From contig DASRSD010000121.1 of assembly GCA_035656635.1 (NCBI GenBank), positions 1-32,938 of the forward strand: a stretch of 32,938 nt of DNA, in the 5' to 3' direction. The number at the start of each line of letters is the position of its first letter. Position 1 is the stretch's first letter. The notes beneath the pieces were generated by a model that worked only from the letters and a program-made list of their open reading frames with translations, had not been told where the DNA came from and made no database searches. Source of the DNA: Pirellulales bacterium. GTDB taxonomy: Bacteria > Planctomycetota > Planctomycetia > Pirellulales > JADZDJ01. Of the stretch, positions 14,860-23,935 are shown one piece after another. The translations under genes were made by a program, and so were the position numbers.

Positions 14860-16536
14860 ATGTCGTTATTCACTTCTACTCGTCGCAAAATCATTCCCAA
14901 GCCGCATACCAGCGTACCTGCCGGGCCGATCAATCCGTCCGCCAAAGTGCGCTTGAATCGCAATTGGCTTCGAGGCAGCTTCTCCACTTTGTTTGTGATC
15001 GGAATGTTGGGAGCAATCGCGGCCTGGGGACATGCCACCGATTGGACCTTGCCGAAGTTTTCTGCACTGTTTTTCGGCGGCAAGAACGCACCGAATGCTT
15101 GCATCGTAGACGGCGAAGGATGGTGCCAGGAACACAATGTTCCCGAAGCAATTTGCATTGAATGCGATCAGAAGCTCGTCCCGCCACTGCCCGATTATGG
15201 CTGGTGTGCGGAACATGGCATCTCGGAATGCCCGCTGCATCATCCCGACATTGCACAACTCAAAGAAACGCCGCACATCAGCGATCAGGATTTTCAACGC
15301 GCCCATCGGGCTTTGGCGCTCCTGCCCAGAGCGGAGAACAGCAGCCGGTGCAAAAACTATCAGAAGCGAATTCAATTTGCCTCCGTGGAAGCGATGGATA
15401 AAACCGGCCTGGATATTGCCGTCGTCGATCAAGCTCCAATCATCGAAGCCCTCTGTGCCAACGGCGAAATTATTTACGACCAGACACATTTAGCGCATTT
15501 AGCGAGTCGCGTTACGGGAACCGTCTGGCGAGTTGAAAACCAAGTTGGCCAGCCAGTCCGCCAAGGGGACGTGCTGGCGCTCATTGATTCCGCCGACGTG
15601 GGAAAAGCGAAGGCCGATCTGCTGCAGGCGATCACCGGAGTGCGGCTCCGCCAAGAAAACGTAACTCGATTACAACCATTGGCTGCCGAGGGAGCCGTGC
15701 CTGGCAAGCAACTCCGCGAAGCCGAGGCCGCACTCCAGGAGGCCCAAATTCGCTTGCTTAGTGCCGAGCAAACTCTAACGAACCTGGGAATGCCCGTTGA
15801 AACCGATCAATTCGATCGGCTAAGCACGCAGCAAATCGCCAAGCAAATCCAATTTTTGGGCCTGCCGGCTACGATCACCGCCGGTCTGGAAAAAGACGCA
15901 ACCTCGAATCTCTTTCCTCTGCGGTCGCCGCTGGATGGCGTGGTTGTCGATTGCAAAGTTGTACCGGGCGAGTCGGTGGATACAACAGCAACCATCTTCG
16001 GAGTCGCCGATTTGACTCGCATGTGGCTCATGCTTGATGTCCGCCAAGAAGATGCCGGCCGCATTTCCTTCGGACAACCCGTCCTGTTTCAAGCGTCCGA
16101 TGCGAAGTCACAACCCGTCGCAGGGAATGTCGCTTGGATTAGCACGGAGGCAGACGATAAAACTCGCACCGTTAAAGTTCGGGTCGATTTACCGAATCCC
16201 GACCACAAGCTCCGATCCAACACGTTTGGCTCGGGCCGCGTTGTGTTGCGTGATGAGCCCAGTGCCATGGTGGTTCCGACGGAAGCAGTGCATACCGATG
16301 GCGATTGCAGCATCGTTTTTGTGCGCGACAAAAACTTCCTGCAAGATGGTTCACTGAAGTTCTTCCACGTCCGCGAGGTGCGGGTCGGCGTTCAAGATGG
16401 CGGAACGTCGGAAATCATTGCCGGCTTGCTGCCCGGCGAAGTGGTAGCGTGCAAAAACAGCATGGTCTTGGAAGCCCAATTGCTCAAAAGCAATCTGGGG
16501 GCTGGCTGTGCCTGTTGTGCCGCAGCCAAAAAGTAA
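14860..16536 (+). CDS. RND efflux periplasmic adaptor (CusB/HlyD family) with N-terminal Cys/His module
   Basis: The 558-residue adaptor links an RND pump to an outer-membrane channel. I chose ATG 14860 (GGGAG SD) over an upstream GTG at 14782. An N-terminal hydrophobic anchor (about 41-62) is followed by a Cys/His module at about 87-134: WCQEHNVPEAICIEC (Cys89, His92, Cys99, Cys102) and WCAEHGISECPLHH (Cys116, His119, Cys124, His127/128). The lipoyl/barrel-sandwich and helical hairpin regions then follow (RVENQVGQPVRQGDVLALID and after), then beta-barrel segments. The extreme C terminus is also Cys-rich (AGCACCAAAKK). The module suggests that the adaptor binds or receives metal before export. 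The pump gene starts 44 bases downstream. Confidence 0.9.
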   Translation: MSLFTSTRRKIIPKPHTSVPAGPINPSAKVRLNRNWLRGSFSTLFVIGMLGAIAAWGHATDWTLPKFSALFFGGKNAPNACIVDGEGWCQEHNVPEAICIECDQKLVPPLPDYGWCAEHGISECPLHHPDIAQLKETPHISDQDFQRAHRALALLPRAENSSRCKNYQKRIQFASVEAMDKTGLDIAVVDQAPIIEALCANGEIIYDQTHLAHLASRVTGTVWRVENQVGQPVRQGDVLALIDSADVGKAKADLLQAITGVRLRQENVTRLQPLAAEGAVPGKQLREAEAALQEAQIRLLSAEQTLTNLGMPVETDQFDRLSTQQIAKQIQFLGLPATITAGLEKDATSNLFPLRSPLDGVVVDCKVVPGESVDTTATIFGVADLTRMWLMLDVRQEDAGRISFGQPVLFQASDAKSQPVAGNVAWISTEADDKTRTVKVRVDLPNPDHKLRSNTFGSGRVVLRDEPSAMVVPTEAVHTDGDCSIVFVRDKNFLQDGSLKFFHVREVRVGVQDGGTSEIIAGLLPGEVVACKNSMVLEAQLLKSNLGAGCACCAAAKK

Positions 16537-16580
16537 GCCGCCGGTGGTGTCACATTATTTCGGCCCGATGGTGAGAAAAT

Positions 16581-19500
16581 ATGGATCTTCTCAATCGCAT
16601 CATTGACTTTTCCTTGCGGCATCGGTTCCTCGTGGTGCTTGGAGCCGTCGTGTTTGCCGTCGCAGGCAGCTTGTCATTGCGCTATCTAGATATCGATGCC
16701 TTTCCCGACACCACCCCGGTGCAAGTTCAAATCAACACGGTCGCCCCCGCGTTGGGGCCCGAGGAAGTGGAGCAGCGGATTACGTTTCCCATTGAGCAAG
16801 CCATCGGTGGCTTGCCTGGCCTGGAGCAAATGCGCTCGATTTCTAAATTTGGATTGTCGCAAGTGGTGGTGACGTTCAAAGATGGAACTGATATTTATTT
16901 CGGCCGCCAGCTCATCAACGAGCGGTTGGCAACCGTCGAGCTGGCCGAAGGCATCGAGCGCCCCAAGATGGGGCCAGTCGCAACCGGGCTGGGCGAAGTA
17001 TTCCATTACGTCGTTCGCACGGCGGGCAACGACGTAACCCAGGCCCGAACCATTCACGATTGGGTCGTTAAGCCCAAGATGCGAACGGTCAAAGGCGCGG
17101 CGGAAATCAATAGCTGGGGAGGCTATGAAAAGCAGTACCAAATTCGCATCAATCCCACGTTGCTCGTCAAATACGCTCTGACGTTCGACGAAGTGGTCCG
17201 GGCCGTGGAGCAAAACAATCAGAATGTCGGCGGCGGAATGGTACACGAAGGCACGCAGGCCGTCCTCGTGCAAGGCGTCGGACGAACCAGCAATCTCGAG
17301 CAACTGAAACGCATCGTCGTTACGGCCAAAGATGGCGTGCCCATTCAAGTGGGCGACGTGGCCGATGTAACCATTGGCTCGGAAATTCGCCGGGGCGCCG
17401 TCACGGCCGATGGCCAAGGCGAAGTGGTCCTGGGCTTGGGCTTCATGCTGATGGGTGAAAACACCCACGAAGTCACGTCCCACATGAAAGCGCGCCTCAA
17501 TGAAATCAAGCAAACGCTGCCGGCCAACGCCACCATCACGCCGGTTTACGACCGCACCCAGCTGGTCGATCAAGTAATCAACACGGTTAAAAGCAACTTG
17601 TTTGAAGGGGGCCTGTTGGTCATCGCCGTCCTGTTCGCCTTTCTCGGAAACTTGCGGGCAGCCGCGATTGTGGCCCTGGCAATTCCGCTTTCCATGCTGT
17701 TTGCATTCTGCGGAATGCTGCGATTTGGAATCTCCGCCAGCTTGCTCAGCTTAGGCGCCATCGATTTCGGAATGATTGTCGATAGCTCGGTAGTGATGGT
17801 GGAGAATTGCGTTCGCCATCTCGCTCACAGCGACAACCGACAACGCAAAATGGTCGACGTGGTGCGCGAGGCAGCCGTGGAAGTCCGCAAGCCCACCATG
17901 TTCGGAGAGCTCATCATTATGATTGTTTACTTGCCGATTCTGACACTGGAAGGAATCGAAGGCAAGCTGTTTCGCCCGATGGCCTTGACCGTGATCTTCG
18001 CCTTGATGGGCTCGTTAGTTTTGTCGCTCACGTTGATGCCCGTGCTGGCTAGCCTGGTGCTTCCTCGCCGCCTGGAGGAACGGGAACCGCTCTTGATGCG
18101 CGCCATCAAGGCGGTTTATGTGCCAATCTTGCACCTGGCGATGCGGTTCAAGCTCGTCGTCATCGGACTGGCCGCGGGCTTGATGCTGATTGCCTTCGGA
18201 ATCGTGGCGCCGAACCTCGGCTCCGAATTTGTTCCGCGATTATCGGAAGGCGCCTTGGCAATTAGCGTGGTGCGGCTAACCGGCACCACTGTGGAAGATT
18301 CCATCAAGTACAACACGCAAATGGAAAGGGTGGTGCTGGCGGAATTCCCCGATGAAGTCGAGCACGTTTGGAGCCGCATCGGCTGCGCGGAAATTGCGAC
18401 CGATCCCATGGGCATCGAGCTCACCGACATGTTCATCACGCTAAAGCCCCGCAGCCAGTGGCAGAAAGCGCATACCCAAGCGGACCTGACGGACCTTATC
18501 GAGAAGCAACTGCGCGATCTTCCTGGCCAGCGGCTGGAATTTCTACAGCCCATTGAAATGCGCATGAACGAAATGGTTACCGGCGTTCGCTCCGACCTGG
18601 CGGTCAAGTTATACGGCGACGATTTAGACGTGCTGGTTGCCAAAGGAAAAGAAATTGAAGCCATTCTGAACGAAATTCCCGGCAGCGCCGACGTCGCCAG
18701 CGAGCAAGTCACCGGCCAGCCCGTCTTGCAAATCAAGCTCAACCAAGCGGAATTGGCGCGCTACGGCGTGCCAGCCAAAGTGGTGACCGACATCATCGAG
18801 TCGATCGGCTCCAAGCCGGTCGGCGAAGTCATCGAAGGGCAACTGCGGTTTCCTCTGGTAATTCGCTTGCCGGAAGAAATGCGCGCTGGCGTAAGTGGAA
18901 TTGGCTCGATCACCGTTCCCACGGCCTCCGGCGAGCGGCTGCCGCTCTCGCGCTTGGCCGATATTCGCGTGCTGGAAGGGCCGTCGGAAATTGCCCGCGA
19001 ATGGGGCCAGCGGCGAATCACCGTTTCCGCCAACGTCCGCAATCGTGACATGGGCAGTTTTGTGGCGGAAGCCGAACAGAAGATGAAAGAAAAATTTACG
19101 CTGCCGCCGGGCCGGTATTTCTACGAGTTTGGCGGCCAGTTCGAGCATCTAGAGCGTGCGAAAACTCGGCTCTTCATCGTCGTGCCGGTTTCGCTGTTGT
19201 TGATTTTCGGATTGCTGTACATCACTTACCAGAATTGGATCGATGTGCTGCGCGTGTTTACCGCCGTGCCATTCGGTTGGATCGGCGGGATATTCGCCCT
19301 GTGGATTCGCGATATGCCGTTTTCCATTTCGGCGGCCATCGGCTTCATTGCGTTATCCGGCGTGGCGGTTTTAGATGCCATGATTTTGGTCAGCTACATC
19401 CGGCAACTGCGTGCCAGAGGCATTCCGCTGGAGCAGGCTGTGGAAGATGCCGCCACAACTCGGCTGCGGCCTGTGCTTATGACCACGCTGGTTGCCAGCC

Positions 19501-19712
19501 TGGGCTTTATTCCCATGGCCTTCAGCACCGGCATGGGCGCGGAAGTTCAGCGGCCGCTGGCAACCGTTGTAATCGGCGGCGTAATCAGCGCCATGCTGAT
19601 GTCCTTGCTAGTGCTGCGTGTGCTTTATCTGCTCTTCGATTCGCCCAGCCAAGGTGGCGGAAGACAAGACGATTTTGAAGAATTGCAACGCCTCTCGCAT
19701 TCCGAGGCTTAG
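16581..19712 (+). CDS. Heavy-metal efflux RND pump (CusA/CzcA family)
   Basis: The 1043-residue protein is a full-length inner-membrane proton-driven metal exporter of the HME-RND family. Visible features are the first membrane helix (about 14-31) followed by DIDAFPDTTPVQVQINT, the periplasmic porter domain, the family signature LGAIDFGMIVDSSVVMVENCVRH in the fourth membrane helix with the proton-relay acidic residues, and the duplicated second half with GFIALSGVAVLDAMILVSYI. The metal, Cu/Ag or Zn/Co/Cd, cannot be settled by eye. The Cys-rich partners favour a soft metal such as copper, by inference. A lipoprotein gene follows after 26 bases and the TolC gene after that, forming a tripartite system. 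Confidence 0.95.
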   Translation: MDLLNRIIDFSLRHRFLVVLGAVVFAVAGSLSLRYLDIDAFPDTTPVQVQINTVAPALGPEEVEQRITFPIEQAIGGLPGLEQMRSISKFGLSQVVVTFKDGTDIYFGRQLINERLATVELAEGIERPKMGPVATGLGEVFHYVVRTAGNDVTQARTIHDWVVKPKMRTVKGAAEINSWGGYEKQYQIRINPTLLVKYALTFDEVVRAVEQNNQNVGGGMVHEGTQAVLVQGVGRTSNLEQLKRIVVTAKDGVPIQVGDVADVTIGSEIRRGAVTADGQGEVVLGLGFMLMGENTHEVTSHMKARLNEIKQTLPANATITPVYDRTQLVDQVINTVKSNLFEGGLLVIAVLFAFLGNLRAAAIVALAIPLSMLFAFCGMLRFGISASLLSLGAIDFGMIVDSSVVMVENCVRHLAHSDNRQRKMVDVVREAAVEVRKPTMFGELIIMIVYLPILTLEGIEGKLFRPMALTVIFALMGSLVLSLTLMPVLASLVLPRRLEEREPLLMRAIKAVYVPILHLAMRFKLVVIGLAAGLMLIAFGIVAPNLGSEFVPRLSEGALAISVVRLTGTTVEDSIKYNTQMERVVLAEFPDEVEHVWSRIGCAEIATDPMGIELTDMFITLKPRSQWQKAHTQADLTDLIEKQLRDLPGQRLEFLQPIEMRMNEMVTGVRSDLAVKLYGDDLDVLVAKGKEIEAILNEIPGSADVASEQVTGQPVLQIKLNQAELARYGVPAKVVTDIIESIGSKPVGEVIEGQLRFPLVIRLPEEMRAGVSGIGSITVPTASGERLPLSRLADIRVLEGPSEIAREWGQRRITVSANVRNRDMGSFVAEAEQKMKEKFTLPPGRYFYEFGGQFEHLERAKTRLFIVVPVSLLLIFGLLYITYQNWIDVLRVFTAVPFGWIGGIFALWIRDMPFSISAAIGFIALSGVAVLDAMILVSYIRQLRARGIPLEQAVEDAATTRLRPVLMTTLVASLGFIPMAFSTGMGAEVQRPLATVVIGGVISAMLMSLLVLRVLYLLFDSPSQGGGRQDDFEELQRLSHSEA

Positions 19713-19738
19713 TAAAACAGTTGAAAGGAGTCAGGGTT

Positions 19739-20083
19739 ATGATGAAAAGTCTCATGCTGTTCGGTGCGTTGGTAGTGATCTGTATCACGACAACTGGCTG
19801 CGGAAAGTACTCGGCCAACGATGTTCAGAGTGACACGGAAAAAGTATCGACAGAAAGCAAATCGGACGGCTGGTGGTGCAATGAGCATGGTGTGCCGGAA
19901 GAAATCTGTGCCCAATGCAGTGAAAAACTCGCCAAGGAATACAAAGCGAAAGGGGATTGGTGTCAGAAGCATGACCGGCCCGAATCGCAATGCTTCCTTT
20001 GCCATCCTGAGCTCGAAGCCAAGTTCGCGGCAGTGTACGAAGCGAAGTACGGAAAGAAGCCCCCCAAGCCGTCCGCCGATTAA
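19739..20083 (+). CDS. Lipoprotein with two tandem WCxxHxxPExxCxxC metal-binding motifs
   Basis: The 114-residue protein has a type II signal peptide with lipobox TTGC (Cys21), so it should be a membrane-anchored lipoprotein. The mature part has two motif copies 28 residues apart: Cys47, His50, Pro53-Glu54, Cys57, Cys60, and Cys75, His78, Pro81-Glu82, Cys85, Cys88-His89. The same module occurs at the N terminus of the adaptor at 14860. Each copy could bind one soft metal ion, so a periplasmic metallochaperone feeding the pump is the natural inference. The second of two adjacent ATGs is also possible; an AAAGGAG SD precedes 19739 by about 10 nt. It sits between the pump and TolC genes. Confidence 0.8.
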   Translation: MMKSLMLFGALVVICITTTGCGKYSANDVQSDTEKVSTESKSDGWWCNEHGVPEEICAQCSEKLAKEYKAKGDWCQKHDRPESQCFLCHPELEAKFAAVYEAKYGKKPPKPSAD

Positions 20084-20127
20084 AAGTTGGATCGACAGTT
20101 CATAAGTTCGGTGCAAGGGAGTGCACG

Positions 20128-21519
20128 ATGAGAATTGTCTTAATATGGATGCTGCTAGCGTGCGTACCAGCGGTGGTATGCGCACAAGGCAATCCAGGGA
20201 CAATGGATGTTCCTGCGATTGTGAATGTTCCTGCGATTGTCCCCTTGCCGCCAGTGGTGCCGCAGGTTTCCTCGGCTGGATTGATCCCAGTGCTGCAAAG
20301 CCAATCGCCAACAGAAATCGTGCCGCCCGGCAGGCCCAGCGGCAGTCCTGCAATTTTCACGCTCGCAGACCTGGAAGGCATTGCGCTAACGAATAATCCC
20401 TCGCTGGCGACGGCCCGTGCCCGCATTCAAGCTGCCAAAGGCGAGTGGCTGCAAGTGGGCTTGCCGCCCAATCCAACCGGCGGCTATTCGGCGGCAGAGA
20501 TTGGCGACGAAGGAAAAGCGGGTCAACAAGGCGGCGTCATTGGGCAAGAAATTGTTTTAGGCCACAAGCTCAAATTGAATCGCGCCGTGGCCTCGCAAGA
20601 CATTAAGCGTGCCGAGCAAGAATGGGAAGCCCAGCGGCTTCGCGTAATCAACGACGTTCGCATTCAGTTCTACAACGTCTTAATCGCCCAGCAAAAAGTC
20701 CAACTGGCCGAAAAGTTGGTGGGCATCGGGCAGCAAGGAACCGAAGCGGCACAAAATCTTTATAAGGCGCAAGAAGTTGGCCTGGCGGACGTTTTACAAG
20801 CGCGGATTGAAGCGAGCACCGCGCGCATCATGGCGGAAAACGCCGGCAATGAGCAGTTGACCGCCTGGAGAATTCTGACCGCGGCCTTAGGAATGCCGGA
20901 TTTAACCGTCACCCCGCTGGCCGGCGACATGCGGGAAGGCATTGCGAGGATTGGTTGGCCTGGTGCACTGCAAAAGATTCTGGCTTCGAGTCCTGAGTTA
21001 GCCGCCGCTCAAGCCAATGTGGAGCGTGCCCGGTATGCAATTGATCGAGCCCGCGCCGAGCCAATTCCGAATGTCAATTTGCAAGTCACAGGGCAGCACG
21101 ACAATGCTACTTCGGACAACATCGTCGGCGTGCAGGCGGTGTTGCCCATTCCCGTCTGGAATCGGAACCAAGGCGGAATCTCCAAGGCGGAGGCGGAATT
21201 TGCCGCCGCCAAAAGTGAAGTGGCCCGAACGCAACTGGCGCTCCAGCAACGACTCGCTGTCGTTTATGGGCGTTATGCAAACGCATTTCAGCAAGTCCAG
21301 CGATACGAACAAGACATCCTGCCCGATGCCCAATCATCGCTCGACCTGGTGAATGCGGGCTACAAGCAATCGCAGTTCAGCTACCTCAATCTGTTGACGG
21401 CCCAGCGAACTTACTTTCAAACCAATCTCGCCTACCTTGATGCTCTCCGCCAATTGCGCGAAAGCGCGGTAGAAATCGACGGTCTATTATTGCGCGGCAG
21501 TTTGCAGCAGGGGGAGTAG
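20128..21519 (+). CDS. TolC-family outer-membrane efflux channel
   Basis: The 463-residue protein has a signal peptide (MRIVLIWMLLACVPAVVCAQ) and, after a Pro/Val-rich stretch with the repeated motif NVPAIV, the TolC/OEP architecture: FTLADLEGIALTNNPSLATARARI near the N terminus, long helical segments and QSQFSYLNLLTAQRTYFQTN near the C terminus. It should form the outer-membrane exit duct for the RND pump and adaptor encoded upstream. The ATG has an AAGGGAG SD. It is the last gene of the efflux operon; a GTAGGC/GCCTAC inverted repeat (21516-21540) lies at its end without a clear T-tract. Confidence 0.93.
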   Translation: MRIVLIWMLLACVPAVVCAQGNPGTMDVPAIVNVPAIVPLPPVVPQVSSAGLIPVLQSQSPTEIVPPGRPSGSPAIFTLADLEGIALTNNPSLATARARIQAAKGEWLQVGLPPNPTGGYSAAEIGDEGKAGQQGGVIGQEIVLGHKLKLNRAVASQDIKRAEQEWEAQRLRVINDVRIQFYNVLIAQQKVQLAEKLVGIGQQGTEAAQNLYKAQEVGLADVLQARIEASTARIMAENAGNEQLTAWRILTAALGMPDLTVTPLAGDMREGIARIGWPGALQKILASSPELAAAQANVERARYAIDRARAEPIPNVNLQVTGQHDNATSDNIVGVQAVLPIPVWNRNQGGISKAEAEFAAAKSEVARTQLALQQRLAVVYGRYANAFQQVQRYEQDILPDAQSSLDLVNAGYKQSQFSYLNLLTAQRTYFQTNLAYLDALRQLRESAVEIDGLLLRGSLQQGE

Positions 21520-21528
21520 GCTGAGCAA

Positions 21529-21572
21529 GTGGTCGCCTACTTTGGCATTCCGCCGATGTAGCGACGGCCATC
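21529..21572. repeat. Dispersed repeat, copy 2
   Basis: This copy shares gtggtcg, tttggc and the 16-bp word cgatgtagcgacggcc (21554-21569) with the segment at 10175-10221. It lacks the right-hand inverted half seen at 10203-10277, so it is a partial or diverged copy. Confidence 0.45.
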
Positions 21573-21743
21573 GAAAGCTCGACGGATTGCCCTTGAATTG
21601 CCCTGTAGCCTTGGCGGCCTCGCCAGCGCCGGCTGGAACGCGCCCGGCGACATGGCGTATATGCAATTCGCTTGCAATGTTTGTCGGCGCCGATTACGAT
21701 AACCAACTCCAAGCAATCAGGTTCACCCCGCGTAAATCGCTCG

Positions 21744-22505
21744 ATGCAAGCGGCAAAAACCAGCACGCTGTGGTTGATCTCAATGGCCATCCTGGGCGCG
21801 TGGTCGGCCGCACCTGCCGCCGCGACACTTTGGTCGGGCCCCGATCTCACTTACGCTCAGCCCGCACCTGATCCAACCGACCCGGCAAATCAAGATCGCC
21901 TCGCGCCAAACGTTTGGCTCACCCGAGCAGCAACGCAAGGTTTATTCAACGTAGCGAGTGAGACTTTCTACACCCACGATTCCAGCCCGGCCGATACGGA
22001 ATGGGCGTACGGCGATTTGGCAAATTATGCTTCTCTGAGTTTTAGCCCGTGGGAAATTTGGAACGGGAAAAATCCGCCTTCGATGGTCGATCAATCGGCC
22101 GTTTTGCATTTGATTTCGGAAAACATTTATCTGTCGATCGAATTCACTTCCTGGGGAGGCCCAGGTGGAGGCTTTTCTTACGTCCGCTCCACACCGCTGG
22201 TGGGCGATTTCAATCAAGACGGACACGTCGACGCCGCCGATATTCCGGCAATGGAGCTGGCGCTGGCCAATCTTCCGTCCTATGAATCGACCTACAGCGT
22301 CACCGAGACCGCCCTTCCCAGCTTCAGCGATATCAATGGCGATGGCAAATTCAATAATCCCGATTTGCAAGCGTTGCTGAACTCACTCCAATCTGGCGGC
22401 GGCTCTCTGCTGGCCGTGCCGGAGCCCTCTTGTGCGGTGTTGTTCGGACTGGCTTCCGCCATTTGCCTGTGCTGGCGATGTGGAGCGAAGGAGCGTCAAC
22501 AATAG
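21744..22505 (+). CDS. PEP-CTERM secreted protein with dockerin-like EF-hand loops
   Basis: The protein has 253 residues from the ATG at 21744, which begins a signal peptide (MQAAKTSTLWLISMAILGAW); the frame opens at 21672, but that extension has no signal character. The N-terminal half is a globular domain ending SWGGPGGGFSYVRSTP, a phrase common in PEP-CTERM proteins. Two calcium-loop-like motifs, GDFNQDGHVDAADI and DINGDGKFNNPD, form a dockerin-like unit. The C terminus has VPEPS, a hydrophobic helix and a basic CWRCGAKER tail, which is the PEP-CTERM sorting signal read by exosortase. The protein should be exported and processed at the cell surface. The SD is weak and the function of the first domain is unknown. 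Confidence 0.8.
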   Translation: MQAAKTSTLWLISMAILGAWSAAPAAATLWSGPDLTYAQPAPDPTDPANQDRLAPNVWLTRAATQGLFNVASETFYTHDSSPADTEWAYGDLANYASLSFSPWEIWNGKNPPSMVDQSAVLHLISENIYLSIEFTSWGGPGGGFSYVRSTPLVGDFNQDGHVDAADIPAMELALANLPSYESTYSVTETALPSFSDINGDGKFNNPDLQALLNSLQSGGGSLLAVPEPSCAVLFGLASAICLCWRCGAKERQQ

Positions 22506-22583
22506 CTGGTTCGCGGCATGGTGGGCTCGGAATGCGGAATTTTGCCGCCGCCTTGCGCCTGTCCCGCATCACATTTCCATCCC

Positions 22584-22748
22584 TTACTGCGTGATCTCGT
22601 TTTCCTTCGAGCGCCCTTCTCGCTTGCGTAGCTCTTTGGTCTCTTTCGCGGCGACCTTTGTTGCATTTTTTTCATCGCGCCCGCGAGATTCTTCATTGTG
22701 TTTTAGCGCTTCGAACCGATGTTTGTCCTGCTGATTCTCTGTTTTCAT
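22584..22748 (-). CDS. Small highly charged protein (54 aa)
   Basis: The ATG at 22748 has a GGGAGAG SD about 6 nt upstream and gives a 54-residue, very hydrophilic protein (MKTENQQDKHRFEALKHNEE...), rich in Lys, Glu and Arg and probably disordered or helical. It starts 11 bases after the pyrophosphatase stop and is the third gene of the DUF892 > pyrophosphatase operon. No family is recognised; a stress-protein role is suggested by context only. Confidence 0.6.
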   Translation of the reverse strand: MKTENQQDKHRFEALKHNEESRGRDEKNATKVAAKETKELRKREGRSKENEITQ

Positions 22749-22758
22749 GTTGCTCTCC

Positions 22759-23286
22759 CTATTTCGTTTTGTGGAATCGTTGCCTGGCTCTCTTGAGGAT
22801 GCGCATGGCGAGCCTCGGACCATGCACGCCGCGGATGTGATATTTTTTCCCTTTCAGGGAATGGTAGGAAACAAAAAAGTGTTCGTACTCGGTCAATAAT
22901 CGGGGATCGATGTCGCGGTGCGATCGTAGTTTCTTGTAGTTTGTTTCTGCGGCCGCCACGGCGATGATCCGATCGTTTCTAATTCTTCGCCCGTTCCTGC
23001 CTTGCTCCGCCTGGATGATGCCGATCACCCTGGCCTGGACCAGACAGCCGGGAAATGCCTGCTCGTCCATTAACAGCACCACGTCCAAAGGGTCGCCGTC
23101 GGGGGCGGCCGTTTGTGGCAGGAAACCAAAATCGAAAGGAAATGCCGTGCCCGCGGGCAACACCTTCGACAGCTTGAAACAGTCCCGGGCCTCGTCGTAC
23201 TTGAATTTATTGCGCCTGCCTTTGGGCGTTTCCACAATCACATTTAATAACTTTTTCCGATCATCAACGGGAGTGACATTTCGCAT
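22759..23286 (-). CDS. ppa: Inorganic pyrophosphatase (family I)
   Basis: The 175-residue protein matches family I soluble pyrophosphatases, which hydrolyse pyrophosphate to two phosphates in the cytoplasm and pull biosynthetic reactions forward. The signature DGDPLDVVLL with its metal-binding aspartates is present, preceded by FPFDFGFLPQT and followed by the RNDRIIAV region. The length is normal. The ATG is at 23286; an AAGGCGGA element lies rather far upstream, so the start is probable rather than certain. It follows the DUF892 gene by 29 bases and precedes a small charged protein gene, forming an apparent three-gene operon. Confidence 0.9.
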   Translation of the reverse strand: MRNVTPVDDRKKLLNVIVETPKGRRNKFKYDEARDCFKLSKVLPAGTAFPFDFGFLPQTAAPDGDPLDVVLLMDEQAFPGCLVQARVIGIIQAEQGRNGRRIRNDRIIAVAAAETNYKKLRSHRDIDPRLLTEYEHFFVSYHSLKGKKYHIRGVHGPRLAMRILKRARQRFHKTK

Positions 23287-23315
23287 TTCAATTTTGATCC
23301 GCCTTTTCTGGTTTT

Positions 23316-23819
23316 TTATTTACTACTGCCGGCCTGGGCTTCCGCGTTGACTTCGCTTTCGGCCAGCTCGGTCAATTTCTGGTCCGTTTCCTTTTCCTCG
23401 TTCAACGTTTCTTCGAGCAAGCTGACGACGTCGCTTTGCCCTAGCCGTTCCGCCAGCGCCTTCGCCGTTCCGTAGGCCGCAATTTCATAGTGTTCCACTT
23501 TCTGGGCGGCGCCGATCAAGGCCGCATCCTTCACGCTGGGCGAACCCTCTTCCGCCAACAGGTCTGAGCCTTCCTCAATCAACCCTTCCATGCCTTTGCA
23601 ATGTTCCGCCCGTGGAGACTTCGAGAGCAGGGAGAATGCTTTTTCCAGGCGGTCCACGTGCGTTTTGGTTTGTTCCAGATGTTCTTCAATTGCCGAGCGC
23701 AAGGCCTCGCTTTCCGCGCCTTTGGCCATTTTGGGCAAGGCTTTGACGAGCTGTTTTTCCGCACTGAGCAAATCTTTCAACTCGTGAATGAGCAAATTAT
23801 CGAGCGATTCAAGTTTCAT
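23316..23819 (-). CDS. Ferritin-like DUF892 (YciE/YciF) protein
   Basis: The 167-residue protein has the typical DUF892 opening MKLESLDNLLIHELKDLLSAEKQL and the helical pattern of a ferritin-like four-helix bundle with conserved Glu and His (HELKDLLSAEKQ, EEHLEQTKTHVDRLE, EHYEIAAYG, LNEEKETDQKL). Members are induced by osmotic and other stresses, and their biochemical role is unclear. I use the ATG at 23819, with an AAAGGA SD, because the frame upstream of it to 24419 is not protein-like and runs antisense through the HAD gene. It is the first gene of a stress operon with ppa. An AT-rich inverted repeat lies in its leader. Confidence 0.9.
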   Translation of the reverse strand: MKLESLDNLLIHELKDLLSAEKQLVKALPKMAKGAESEALRSAIEEHLEQTKTHVDRLEKAFSLLSKSPRAEHCKGMEGLIEEGSDLLAEEGSPSVKDAALIGAAQKVEHYEIAAYGTAKALAERLGQSDVVSLLEETLNEEKETDQKLTELAESEVNAEAQAGSSK

Positions 23820-23843
23820 GGTTTGGTCCTTTCGGTGGGAGAA

Positions 23844-23863
23844 AAAAATCGCGTCGGATTTTT
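23844..23863. repeat. Inverted repeat in the DUF892 leader
   Basis: AAAAATC-gcgtcg-GATTTTT lies 25 bases upstream of the DUF892 start, between the divergent stress genes. It could be an operator or a 5'-UTR hairpin. Confidence 0.3.
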
Positions 23864-23935
23864 CCCTAGCAAAAAATGCGCCAAGGCATGTTGTTTGCTT
23901 TTGTGTAATTTTGGGCCAAGTCATAGGAGAAATAG

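Noticed and set aside
16686-17573. 295-codon minus-strand frame inside the RND pump gene
   Set aside because: It is a shadow of the strong CusA/CzcA coding frame; its composition (His, Asp, Arg, Gly rich) is typical of antisense frames.
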